Below are positions 28,380 to 36,847 of a stretch of 64,000 bases of DNA, one piece after another. Origin of the DNA: Desulfomonile tiedjei (GTDB lineage Bacteria; Desulfobacterota; Desulfomonilia; Desulfomonilales; Desulfomonilaceae); assembly GCA_016218715.1 (NCBI GenBank), contig JACRDG010000048.1:124001-188000 (forward strand). Direction: 5' to 3'. Under the pieces are notes generated by a model. The model did no database searches, was not told where the DNA came from, and saw only the letters and a list, made by a program, of their open reading frames with translations. A program made the position numbers and the translations under genes. Every line of letters begins with the position of its first letter. Positions within the stretch are counted from its first letter, which is position 1.

Positions 28380-29537
28380 TCAGGTGCCGCCGGCAGACTC
28401 ATGGTCGCAGCACGCCGAACCTTTGGGAGCATCGGCTTGGTCAGGCTCGGAAGTGAGCGATCCTGGGAGGGCACGACCCACGAATTTCCGGTACATTGCC
28501 CTCGCGATGAGAAACGCCAGCACCGCGGCCGCGGCCAATTCCGCCCATTCAGGCACCATTCCCCCGGCTGCGATGCCCGCCTGCGCCGCTGCCGACACCC
28601 CAAGAGCCTGATATAAAGCGTCCGTGAGGAAAGCCATCGACAGGGTGCAGACAACAATGGAACCCAGATAGATCAGGAGGGCGCGCGCGCCCAGTAGCCC
28701 TCCTACCATCGTGATGGTGGCCATGTTCGTCGCAGGTCCGGCGAGCAGCAACACAAGGGCAGCACCGGGGCTCACACCCTTGATGATCAGCGCTGCCGCC
28801 ACAGGGGTGGAAAGGCTCGCGCACACGTACATCGGCAGGCTGACTGCCAGCATTCCCAGGTACGCCCACAAGCCCGAGCCGAGATGATCGTGAAAGAAAG
28901 ACTGAGGAATCAAGGCACTGATCAGTCCTGCCAACAGAAGACCAATGACGAACAGAATCGCCAGATCGTCCATCAGTTCGTTGAACGCGAACCGTGAAGC
29001 TGCACGGAGTTTCTCGGCGTTTGTGTGATGCCGCGCGTGCACCCAGGGATCGCAATCGGTCCCGTCGCAGCAGGCGTCGACGAGGCAGGTCCGGTCCGGC
29101 TCCGTACGACCGCTCTCAGCATACGATCTGCCGGTGAAGTTCTCGACAAGCCCTGCGGTGAATGCGGTTACGAATGCCGCCAACGGCCGTATGACCGTGA
29201 TAATCGGATCCAGAAGCGAGTAGGTCAGCGCAATGGAGTCGATACCGCTTTCAGGCGCGGATATCAGGAAAGCCAAACAGGCTCCGTTATTGGCTCCCTG
29301 CTTCTTCAGGCCCGCGACCGCGGGTACGACTCCGCACGATCATATCGGAATCGGGATGCCTAGAAGTGAAGAATACAGCACTGACCGAAAGCGACCCCTC
29401 CGCAGATAGTGGGCGATTGACACGGGCTGAATATAGACGCGGATCAGTCCGGCAATAAGTAACCCCAGGAGCAGGTACAGCGCGGATTCCCGCAGAATCG
29501 AGAGCGCAGCGACCACCACATGTCCTACGATTTCCAT
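28380..29537 (-). CDS. SO_0444-type metal efflux permease with in-frame UGA (candidate selenoprotein)
   Basis: 386 codons including one in-frame TGA at 29342-29340 (codon 66). Before it: MEIVGHVVVAALSILRESAL and two membrane helices, ending LLGIPIPI. After it: SCGVVPAVAGLKKQGANNGA, then LAFLISAPESGIDSIALTYS. Family members, as I remember them, read GIPLPLCSCGV at this point, so UGA replaces the first Cys of the CSC motif in the pore. Further possible metal ligands: a cytoplasmic loop with C151, C156, C157 and C162 (DACCDGTDC) and C-terminal SACCDHES. About eight helices. A SECIS-like hairpin begins 15 nt after the UGA. The start is 13 nt after the stop of the preceding small gene. The family is linked to copper, zinc or arsenic export. 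Without UGA decoding it would be a pseudogene. Confidence 0.72.
29311..29342 (-). promoter_or_regulatory. Candidate bacterial SECIS element of the permease gene
   Basis: UGA at 29342-29340. CCCGC (29324-29320) pairs with GCGGG (29315-29311) around the loop GGTC, which starts 21 nt after the UGA and begins with GG. Same geometry as the hairpin in the arsR-like gene, whose loop context is also GCGGT. Hand-folded. Confidence 0.5.
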
Positions 29538-29550
29538 CTGGCCCGTTGTT

Positions 29551-29910
29551 TCACTTTTCGGAGGACGGTTTCTTCTGTTCTCCCGTCCTGGATGCACCCG
29601 GCGGAACTCCGGATTTCTGGGCGTCAACCTCGTCGACCGGGATCCGCTGCAGGGAGAAATCTCCTGTAGTGTGGTCCTTCTTCAAGATCCAGACTCTGCC
29701 CGTATCCGTATCGAGCATGAAAGTCTGCCCCTTCACATTGGGAGACGTCAACATCTGGAACCGACCTGTGAAGGTGATCGTCGGGCCGGGTTCCACCGGT
29801 TTGCCTAAACCCTGGGCGAGGTCCTTTCCGATCGGCCATTGTGCATGGCAGATCTGTGCCGCGCCGAACAGGAGTCCTGCGCATACGATAAGCACTATGA
29901 ATGCTTTCAT
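29551..29910 (-). CDS. Small periplasmic protein upstream of the permease
   Basis: 119 residues with a signal peptide (MKAFIVLIVCAGLLFGAAQICHA). The mature part contains TITFTGRFQMLTSPNVKGQT and FMLDTDTGRVWILKKD, which suggests a small beta-rich fold, then a Pro/Lys tail. ATG 29910 follows CCGGAGAGATTTC; an upstream in-frame ATG lacks an SD. It is 13 nt from the permease start, so they form an operon. A metal-related role is inferred only from that. Confidence 0.62.
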   Translation of the reverse strand: MKAFIVLIVCAGLLFGAAQICHAQWPIGKDLAQGLGKPVEPGPTITFTGRFQMLTSPNVKGQTFMLDTDTGRVWILKKDHTTGDFSLQRIPVDEVDAQKSGVPPGASRTGEQKKPSSEK

Positions 29911-30005
29911 GAAATCTCTCCGGCAGGTTTCCATCGTTGTTTTTCACTATATCAGGCATGACAGAGAGGGTCAAACGAGCATCCCGCTCTGCGGGCTCTA
30001 CGAGG

Positions 30006-30035
30006 TTGACAAACGCGCTCGTTCTGTGATATTCA
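30006..30035 (+). promoter_or_regulatory. Likely promoter of the LolA-like gene
   Basis: Perfect -35 TTGACA (30006-30011), 18-nt spacer, TATTCA (30030-30035), about 60 nt before the GTG start. Confidence 0.45.
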
Positions 30036-30097
30036 AATAATGCTAGAGTTCTAGTTGAAACATCTTGTGTAACTATGATTTTTTAAAGGAGTCTTTG

Positions 30098-30937
30098 GTG
30101 AATTGCCGTACGCTCCTCTCCTTGGGCAAGGGAATATCAATCGGTTGGGCGAAACACTGTGCCTTGGCCTGCCTCTGTTCCGGACTGGTCCTCTCGATCG
30201 TGCTCGGGGCTCCGCCCCAGGCGTGCGCGATGACCGCGCAGGAGATCCTGGAGCAGGTGGCAAAACAGAATTTTCAGGAAAGCTTCCGCGCGTCCCTGTC
30301 GGTCAAGACGAGCAAGGGCAAGAAGACGGTCGCAGAGCACACGCTCTGGCTGATGGCGAGAACGGAAAAGGATAAAACGGAATTCTTCGTCGATTTTGAA
30401 GCACCGCCGGAATCGAAGGGACTGCGCTTTCTGTTCCTGCTCAGGCCGGAAAAGACGCCTCAATCCTTCATGTATCTCCCCGCGACAGGGAAGACCGTGC
30501 CGCTTGCCGTAGACGACCCCTCGGTCGACTTGGGCGGCACAGGACTCAGCGTCGAGGATATTCAGGGTTTCATGCCCAAGGGTGGGGAGACCGCGACGCT
30601 TGTCAAAGAGGAGAAGGTGGAGGGCCGCGACTGCTACATGCTCCGTGTGGAACTCCCTGATGGCAAAGGTCAACGCGACCTGTGGGTGGGAAAGAACGGA
30701 TTTGTGGTGGTCAAGTCGCAGTACGTGGACGCCAAAGGACAGGTGAAGCGGACGTTCCGTGTGGTGGAGTTTTTCAGGACCGAAAAGGGGACTGAATTCC
30801 CCAGAGAAGAAGACATAACGGTGCCGGACAAAGACCTGCGCATTCGCGTGAGACAGGAGAACGCGGTCTTCGGGATCGAGTTGCCGGACGAGATCATGAA
30901 TCCCGAGAAGTTCGGCACATATCGGTGGCGAGACTGA
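30098..30937 (+). CDS. LolA-like outer-membrane lipoprotein-sorting protein
   Basis: 279 residues. N-terminal signal (ALACLCSGLVLSIVLGAPPQ, then ACA) and then a LolA-like beta fold (MTAQEILEQVAKQNF, FFVDFEAPPESKGLRFLFLL, SFMYLPATGKTVPLA, LDDVEDIQ-type helix region, LPDGKGQRDLWVGKNGFVVV). Such proteins of the COG2834 type carry lipoproteins or other lipids across the periplasm, often next to RND exporters, which are absent here. GTG 30098 is chosen because AAAGGAG lies 7 nt upstream. Confidence 0.75.
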   Translation: MNCRTLLSLGKGISIGWAKHCALACLCSGLVLSIVLGAPPQACAMTAQEILEQVAKQNFQESFRASLSVKTSKGKKTVAEHTLWLMARTEKDKTEFFVDFEAPPESKGLRFLFLLRPEKTPQSFMYLPATGKTVPLAVDDPSVDLGGTGLSVEDIQGFMPKGGETATLVKEEKVEGRDCYMLRVELPDGKGQRDLWVGKNGFVVVKSQYVDAKGQVKRTFRVVEFFRTEKGTEFPREEDITVPDKDLRIRVRQENAVFGIELPDEIMNPEKFGTYRWRD

Positions 30938-31105
30938 CAGCTACTCGCGCAGGCAGGGTGTTGCCAAAGCAGACAGGACTCGGTTGCAGTCCGTTCCGCA
31001 GGCCGAGCACCTTCCTGGCGTGAGCGCGTCGAACGTTCTCGGTTCTTGACACCGGCGCAGTGCGGTTATCCGGGGCCGGTTTGCCCGATCGAGCATGGAG
31101 TTCTC

Positions 31106-31648
31106 ATGAAACGCAGCCATTCTTCCTTCAATCCTCTCTCCGAAACGTACAGACGCTTCCCGGGCAAAGGACCTGCCTGGATGGCGCTGATCGTCGCAGG
31201 TCTTGCAATGCTCTCCGGCTGCGCGAGCCTTCCCGACGTCAACAAAATCCAGGGCAATATGGACGCCATGGTCCATTACATGGGGATAATGGCTTCCAAC
31301 ATGCCGGTCATGTCGTATAGCACGAGTCGCATGGCAGCCCTGGCGGAAAAGATGGACCGGAAGTCCGACTCGCTGTTGGGCGAAATTCAGAAAAAGGGAG
31401 GCTCGGCCGAACGGGCCATTCAGAATTACTCACAAGCGGTTCTGGACAACGATCGCGGAGTGATCAAGAACCTCAAGGCCATAAAAGACGAGCTGGGGGA
31501 TATCCGACAGTCCTTGTCCGCGCCGGGAGCTCAACAAGAGAGCCGGGACCAGTCCCGGATCAACGCGGAACTTCAGTCGCGACTAACGTCGCTGGAGGCG
31601 AAACTCAGGGATCTGTCCACCAAGGTCGATCGAGAAAAGGGCCGCTGA
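31106..31648 (+). CDS. Coiled-coil lipoprotein
   Basis: 180 residues. A hydrophobic stretch ends in the lipobox LSGC (MALIVAGLAMLSGCASLP), predicting a lipid-anchored protein, although the n-region is unusually long (about 30 residues). The mature part is helical with heptads (SRMAALAEKMDRKSDSLLGE; the last 45 residues LQSRLTSLEAKLRDLSTKVD). GGAGTTCTC precedes ATG 31106. A TTGACA at 31046 may be its -35. No function known. Confidence 0.65.
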   Translation: MKRSHSSFNPLSETYRRFPGKGPAWMALIVAGLAMLSGCASLPDVNKIQGNMDAMVHYMGIMASNMPVMSYSTSRMAALAEKMDRKSDSLLGEIQKKGGSAERAIQNYSQAVLDNDRGVIKNLKAIKDELGDIRQSLSAPGAQQESRDQSRINAELQSRLTSLEAKLRDLSTKVDREKGR

Positions 31649-31944
31649 ATTTGTGAAGGAATCGAAACTCCATCGTAATTTCGACCACTTACTCGATGCC
31701 GGTGTATCGTGATGTCTTGAGAATGCGTAACGCGGGCCGACCGATAGGTCGTCGACCCATGCTGGGCGCTGTAGAAACCGCTCCCGGCGGATGCGGCCCA
31801 ACCCTGCCACGAGATCGTCACCCGAAAAGTTTCCATCGCGATTTTGCTTTTTTTCCCCCCGCAATGTAGGTTGCCTGGTAGACTGGTGCGTTGACCAGAG
31901 GGGGCACTCTTGACCGAGGCTCCACCACGAGGAAGGACAAAAAG
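31649..31944. other. Intergenic region before asd
   Basis: 296 nt. A minus-strand open stretch reads METFRVTISWQGWAASAGSG, but it has no convincing end or SD. Nothing else is visible. Confidence 0.3.
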
Positions 31945-33021
31945 ATGAAGGAACAGGGATATAAGGTCGCTGTTGTCGGTGCCACCGGGGCCGTAGGTAA
32001 CCAGTTGCTCAGTGTCTTGGAACAACGCTCTTTCCCGGTACGCGAGATCGTGCTGTTGGCGTCGGGCCGGTCCGCGGGCAGGACTCTTACGTTCAGAGGA
32101 GAGGAACATCCGGTTCAGGAACTCACCGAATCGTCGTTCGACGGCGTGGAGGTCGGCCTGTTTTCCGCGGGCGGGTCGATTAGCGCGAAGTTTGCCCCCA
32201 TTGCCGCACAAGCGGGGTGCGTGGTAATCGACAATACCGCCCACTTCAGGATGGACCCGGACGTGCCGCTGGTCGTCCCCGAGGTCAATCCGCAGGCCAT
32301 CGCGGGTTATACCAAGAAGAACATCATCGCCAACCCAAATTGTTCCACGATTCAGATGTTGGTGGTGCTCAAACCGATCCACGACGAAGCGAAGATCGAG
32401 CGCGTGGTCGTCTCCACGTATCAGGCCGTATCCGGGACCGGCAAAGATGCGCTGGAAGAAATGTTGGTTCAATCGAGGCTAATGGCCTGTGGCATCGAAT
32501 GGACCAAAGAGGACAGTGTCGAGAGGCTGCTGGAGGGCATGGCTCCGTATAAGAAAATGGCCACCAGCGTCTATCCGCACCGGATAGCTTTCGAGTGTTT
32601 GCCGCACATTGACGTGTTTCTCGAGAACGACTACACCAAGGAAGAGATGAAAATGGTGTGGGAGACAGGAAAGATACTCGATCCGGCCATCCGGGTCACC
32701 GCGACGACGGTGCGTGTCCCGAGCTTCTTCGGCCACTCGGAAGCGGTGAACGTGGAAACGGAACGGGAGATTACCGCGACGAGGGCTCGGGAGATCCTCA
32801 ACTCAGCCCCCGGCGTCACGGTTCTCGACGACCCGAAGCGCAACCTCTATCCGTTGACCGCTCTTGCCATGGGTGCATACGGCACGTTCGTCGGCAGGAT
32901 CCGTAGAGACGAATCGGTCGATCATGGGCTGAACATGTGGATCGTCTCGGACAACATCCTCAAGGGCGCGGCCCTCAATGCCGTGGAAATCGCGGAGATC
33001 CTCGTGGACAAGTACCTGTGA
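31945..33021 (+). CDS. asd: Aspartate-semialdehyde dehydrogenase
   Basis: 358 residues. NADPH reduction of aspartyl phosphate to the semialdehyde, feeding lysine, threonine and methionine. VAVVGATGAVGNQLL at the N-terminus, SAGGSISAKFAP near 75, IIANPNCSTIQM with the catalytic Cys near 133, and GHSEAVNVETE near 260. GAGGAAGGACAAAAAG precedes ATG 31945. It supplies hom (20.6 kb) with substrate but is not in its operon. Confidence 0.93.
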   Translation: MKEQGYKVAVVGATGAVGNQLLSVLEQRSFPVREIVLLASGRSAGRTLTFRGEEHPVQELTESSFDGVEVGLFSAGGSISAKFAPIAAQAGCVVIDNTAHFRMDPDVPLVVPEVNPQAIAGYTKKNIIANPNCSTIQMLVVLKPIHDEAKIERVVVSTYQAVSGTGKDALEEMLVQSRLMACGIEWTKEDSVERLLEGMAPYKKMATSVYPHRIAFECLPHIDVFLENDYTKEEMKMVWETGKILDPAIRVTATTVRVPSFFGHSEAVNVETEREITATRAREILNSAPGVTVLDDPKRNLYPLTALAMGAYGTFVGRIRRDESVDHGLNMWIVSDNILKGAALNAVEIAEILVDKYL

Positions 33022-33151
33022 CGGCAATTCGCCACCTGAATGCCACCCACCACACAGGACAGTCTGAAATTAGCTCTGGGGTGCCTCCATATCGAGAATG
33101 GTACATCCCGGGGCAGCTTTTCATAAAAGCTCGAACGCGAAAGGAGTGAGA

Positions 33152-34336
33152 ATGGGCGCAAAGCGTGAAGCCGTTATCGTGAGCGCGTGCCGTACCCCAT
33201 TGGGCTCGTTCAATGGGTCACTGGCCGGTATCGGGGCAACCAAGCTGGGAGGCATGGTGATCGACGAGGCGGTCCGAAGGGCAGGCATCGAGAAAAGCGC
33301 GGTGGATGAAGTCATCATGGGGCAAGTGCTCCCCTGCGGTTACGGTCAGAATCCGGCACGGCAGGCAGCCTTGCAGGGCGGGATGCCGTACGAGTCCCAG
33401 TGCATCACGATCAACAAGGTATGCGGGTCCGGACTGAAAGCCGTGATGCTCGCGGCTCAGGCGATCCAGCTCGGAGACGCGGACGTGGTCATCGCTGGCG
33501 GCATGGAAAACATGACCCTGGCCCCCTATTACCTGGAGAGGGCCCGATCGGGTTATCGTATGGGGAACGGGGCGCTCGTCGACAGCATGGTGCATGATGG
33601 GCTGTGGGACATCGTCAACGACTTCCACATGGGCATCAGCAACGACCTGTGCAGCGAAAAGTACCACATCTCCCGCGAGGATCAGGATCGGTACGCGGCA
33701 CAGAGCTACGAGCGGGCGCTCCAATCCATAGCCGACGGCCGTTTCAAGGAAGAGATCATGCCCGTGACAATTCCCCAGCGGAAGGGCGATCCCAAAGTCT
33801 TTGACACGGACGAGTGCCCGAGAGAAACGAGCTACGAAGCCCTGAGCAAGATGAAACCGGCCTTCCAGAAGGAAGGATACGCCACCGCGGGCAATGCGTC
33901 GATTATCTCCGACGGCGCGGCCGCCCTGTGTGTAATGGCGGCTGAAAAGGCCAAAGAGTTCGGCCTGGAGCCGCTCGCTCGTGTTGGCGCTCAGGGAAGT
34001 GCCGGCCTGGATATGAAGTACGTGCTCGTTGCTCCTATGCTGAGCATCCCCAAAGTTGCAGGCAAAGAAGGGGTCGATTACCACACCATCGATCTCATGG
34101 AGGTCAACGAGGCCTTTGCCGGTTCCACCGTCGCGGTCATGAGAGAACTGGGTCTGGACGAGAGCCGCTGCAACGTGAACGGAGGCTCGGTGGCGCTGGG
34201 CCATCCCATCGGCGCGAGCGGAGCCCGCGTGCTCATCACGCTCATCTACGCCATGCGCAACCGAGACAAGAAGACCGGCATGGCATCGCTTTGCCTCGGC
34301 GGCGGAGAAGCCGTCTCGCTGTTCGTGGATCGATAG
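33152..34336 (+). CDS. Acetyl-CoA acetyltransferase (thiolase)
   Basis: 394 residues. Cys nucleophile in [15 protein letters not shown] near residue 88, [12 protein letters not shown] near 320, [15 protein letters not shown] near 350 and CLGGGEAVS at the C-terminus. Condenses two acetyl-CoA or cleaves acetoacetyl-CoA; direction cannot be told here. ATG 33152 follows GCGAAAGGAGTGAGA. A possible operon with asd is weakened by 130 nt between them. Confidence 0.93.
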   Translation: MGAKREAVIVSACRTPLGSFNGSLAGIGATKLGGMVIDEAVRRAGIEKSAVDEVIMGQVLPCGYGQNPARQAALQGGMPYESQCITINKVCGSGLKAVMLAAQAIQLGDADVVIAGGMENMTLAPYYLERARSGYRMGNGALVDSMVHDGLWDIVNDFHMGISNDLCSEKYHISREDQDRYAAQSYERALQSIADGRFKEEIMPVTIPQRKGDPKVFDTDECPRETSYEALSKMKPAFQKEGYATAGNASIISDGAAALCVMAAEKAKEFGLEPLARVGAQGSAGLDMKYVLVAPMLSIPKVAGKEGVDYHTIDLMEVNEAFAGSTVAVMRELGLDESRCNVNGGSVALGHPIGASGARVLITLIYAMRNRDKKTGMASLCLGGGEAVSLFVDR

Positions 34337-34702
34337 CCTTGTTGTGAAAGAGTTGGGCGGGGAGACGCTCCATTCCAAACGGGCTTCTCCCCGATTTCTT
34401 GCTGACCAAAGCTCCTCCCGTGCGCAACCCATTTTTCTGCGCTGTATCGCTGCCTTTTCATCATGGCTTTTCTCGCCAGCCCAGCAATGGCACGTCACCC
34501 CAGCGAAGGCTCGGAAACTGCTCCCGGCAATCGCGGTGGCGGACAAACACAATGACGGCAATCCGTGCTCTTGAAATCGGGAGGGGTCTTGCACTATGTT
34601 CTCCGTGGGGCCGCCGGAGACTGTGCGCTTTCTCGGCGCTCGGCGGAGTACCGATTCGCTTTCAAAGAAGTAATCTGGGGTCCCGAAACGTTGGGAGGGT
34701 CA
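34337..34702. repeat. Intergenic region with degenerate family-B elements
   Basis: Two pieces related to family B: GGGGAGACGCTCC and GGGCTTCTCCCC at about 34360-34393 form an imperfect stem. GATTCGCTTTCAAAGAAGTA at about 34654 matches GATTCGCTTTCCAAGTAGTA at about 54940. No gene. Confidence 0.5.
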
Positions 34703-35653
34703 ATGTTACTCGAGCACAATCCGTATTCGTTTCTGACCGGTGACGATCCGTTCTTGCCGATTTTTCCGGTGGAAGTGACCAGCGAGGGGACCGCAGAGGA
34801 GATTCTGTTTGAGCCCCGGCACGAGGGGTTCGTGGGCATACCTCACGGGGGGATCGCCATGGGTCTTTGCCTCGATGCCTGGCGGCGGGTCGGTGCGCCC
34901 TTGTATCCGGTTTCGGTCCGCTTCCGCTTCGGCGGCTCCGGAATAACCATAGGTGACCGTGCTCTCTTTACGGTGGAAGAGGATCGGGAAAGCAGTGAGC
35001 CGTGCGTGCTGGCCAAGATCACCAAGCCCGGCGACAAAACGCCGTACCTGCGGGCTGAAATCCGGTCGGCTCCGGACGCTTCCCGGGAGATCCCGTCGGA
35101 GAACCCGCTTGGGCCTGACCTGCGCAAACTGCCGTACTATCGAAATTGCTTCGTGTGCGGGCACCACAGGATCGAGCCGGGCTTGCAGCGCCGGTTCGCG
35201 GTTGACCAGTCCAACGGCGTGCATGTGGTCTCGACAGGGTGGGGTGATGTTTCCGATGACGGCGACCGGTCGAAGTTCTTCCTGTTCGGCAAGAAAGAAT
35301 TGCACCCCGCGGTGTTGATCTCGATATTCGACGAGAACACCGCATGGGCGGGCTTCATGCTGACGCGGTCTGCCGGCCTGTCGGTCAGAGTTGAATTCAC
35401 CCTTATGAGGCCTGTGGCCTCGAACGAGAGGCTCCTCTTCGTCAGCCAGCCGACCGGTATCCGCGGAAACCCCAAAGCGCCGCGGTTCTTTCTGGCCGCA
35501 GGGACCATCTACTCGATGGCAGATCCAGGCCGGCCGGAACCGGTGGCGTACGGCAAAGGGGAATGGGTCATCATGGACCAGTACACCGCCCAGATAAAGG
35601 AAAACCTACTCCCGAGCAGCGACTGGGAGTGGATATTCGGTAAGGACGGCTGA
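34703..35653 (+). CDS. Tandem hotdog-fold thioesterase-like protein
   Basis: 316 residues. Two hotdog-like halves: GFVGIPHGGIAMGLCLDAWR near residue 45 has the HGGI pattern of hotdog thioesterases, and the C-terminal half has FDENTAWAGFMLTRSAGLSV followed by a beta strand (FTLMRPVASNERLLFVSQPT). The middle has NCFVCGHHRIEPGLQ, with two Cys and His, a possible metal site as in PaaI-type relatives. Substrate unknown, probably an acyl-CoA given the thiolase before it. ATG 34703 follows GGGAGGGTCA. Confidence 0.65.
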   Translation: MLLEHNPYSFLTGDDPFLPIFPVEVTSEGTAEEILFEPRHEGFVGIPHGGIAMGLCLDAWRRVGAPLYPVSVRFRFGGSGITIGDRALFTVEEDRESSEPCVLAKITKPGDKTPYLRAEIRSAPDASREIPSENPLGPDLRKLPYYRNCFVCGHHRIEPGLQRRFAVDQSNGVHVVSTGWGDVSDDGDRSKFFLFGKKELHPAVLISIFDENTAWAGFMLTRSAGLSVRVEFTLMRPVASNERLLFVSQPTGIRGNPKAPRFFLAAGTIYSMADPGRPEPVAYGKGEWVIMDQYTAQIKENLLPSSDWEWIFGKDG

Positions 35654-35736
35654 AATGCAACCCTTCGCCGGGACATGCCCAACCGGGTGGAATGACGATG
35701 GGAGTGGCTTGGAGGGGGAGATGCGTCTCTCCCTCC

Positions 35737-35774
35737 ATCCTCACCGGGCGCCGAGCCGCCTCAAGCCCGGTGAA
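35737..35774. repeat. Dispersed hairpin repeat, family D, copy 2
   Basis: Two mismatches from 18033-18070. The stem is perfect here: CACCGGGC with GCCCGGTG. It lies about 55 nt before the MBL gene start, the same position relative to a gene as copy 1. Confidence 0.65.
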
Positions 35775-35827
35775 ACGAGACATTGAAAGTCAACACCTTT
35801 TCCACACTCGCACGATGAGGTGAAAGA

Positions 35828-36559
35828 GTGATCGAAAGAGTCATCGACGGTGTCAGATGGATTCCGGGTAAGGACAGGTTCCTGCCCGATTCTCATATGT
35901 ACGTCATCGGGAAAGACGGATCTGAGGATTTCAGCCTGGTGGACTGCGGTTTGATGGAGATGGGATCGTACAAGCTCGACGAAGTCGAAAGTGCCGGTAT
36001 TGCGCTCAAGCACGTCAAACGTATCATCATGACGCATACCCACATCGATCACGTGGGGTGCCTTCCCGAGATCCTCCAGGCCATCCCCCATGCCGAGGTC
36101 TGGGTGCACAAGGACGAGGCCGTGTACCTTGAACGAGGCGACGACCGGATCGTCTTCGGAAACCAGATGTTCGAGTCGGTGATTCGCTCCCAATATGAAG
36201 TCCCGAAGGACCTGTTCGCCATAAAGGTCCACAGAAAACTCGAAGGAGGGGAACTCCTGTCGCTTGGCGGCCTGCCGTTCAAGGTCATCCATCTCCCCGG
36301 CCATTCCATCGGCAGTATCGGCCTGTTCAACGAGGAACATCGGCTGTTCATGTCCGGCGACACGCTCTACGCAGACGGAGCGATCGGGCGGTACGATCTC
36401 GTTTCAGCTGACCCTATCCAATTGAAGCAGTCGCTGGAGATTGTCGCAGGACTCAATGTGGATATCCTCCTGCCGTGCCACAACAGGATCGTTCGCAGTG
36501 GGGCCGCCATCATGGTGAAGAATACCGTCCTGCAATGGGGACCGCTCCTCGCAAGCTGA
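35828..36559 (+). CDS. MBL-fold metallo-hydrolase
   Basis: 243 residues. THTHIDHVG (HxHxDH zinc motif) near residue 62, VIHLPGHSIGSIG near 155, SGDTLYADGAIGR near 175, and LLPCHNR near 215 complete the dinuclear metal site. A stand-alone metallo-beta-lactamase fold; the substrate cannot be predicted (glyoxalase II-like or regulatory thiol hydrolases are typical). GTG 35828 follows GATGAGGTGAAAGA. Confidence 0.85.
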   Translation: MIERVIDGVRWIPGKDRFLPDSHMYVIGKDGSEDFSLVDCGLMEMGSYKLDEVESAGIALKHVKRIIMTHTHIDHVGCLPEILQAIPHAEVWVHKDEAVYLERGDDRIVFGNQMFESVIRSQYEVPKDLFAIKVHRKLEGGELLSLGGLPFKVIHLPGHSIGSIGLFNEEHRLFMSGDTLYADGAIGRYDLVSADPIQLKQSLEIVAGLNVDILLPCHNRIVRSGAAIMVKNTVLQWGPLLAS

Positions 36560-36584
36560 TAGCAAGCCGCCACTCAAGAGCAAT

Positions 36585-36785
36585 TCGGGGGAACTTCTTT
36601 GTGCAAAGAAATTCCCCCCGTTCCCGCTTCAAGAAACACTATTACCCTTGGCTTTTGCGCTCTCCTCTTCGAGGAGAGCGCAAAAGCCAAGGAAACGAGA
36701 AGTTCTTGGAGAGCGGACCAGGGCGAAACTTTTTTTCAAAAAGGTTCTCACCAGATTACTTCTTTGAAGGCGCCTTGCTATCAGC
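36585..36785. repeat. Nested palindromes between MBL gene and aconitase gene
   Basis: Most of 36560-36847. In its middle is a perfect 20-bp inverted repeat with a 3-nt loop (36648-36667 and 36671-36690; arm TTGGCTTTTGCGCTCTCCTC, loop TTC). Around it sit a family-B hairpin (GGGGAACTTCTTTG and CAAAGAAATTCCCC, 36590-36618) and another family-B segment (36724-36745, AACTTTTTTTCAAAAAGGTT). It looks like one repeat inserted into another. Confidence 0.75.
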
Positions 36786-36847
36786 CTCGGGAACCATCGC
36801 TCGTCTCCAGTGGTCATGTAAGGGAAACGAACGGAAGGAAGTGAGAC

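Noticed and set aside
31583-31864. Minus-strand stretch METFRVTISWQGWAASAGSG
   Set aside because: Reads protein-like for about 60 residues but runs into asd/lipoprotein antisense without SD or proper end; perhaps a remnant.
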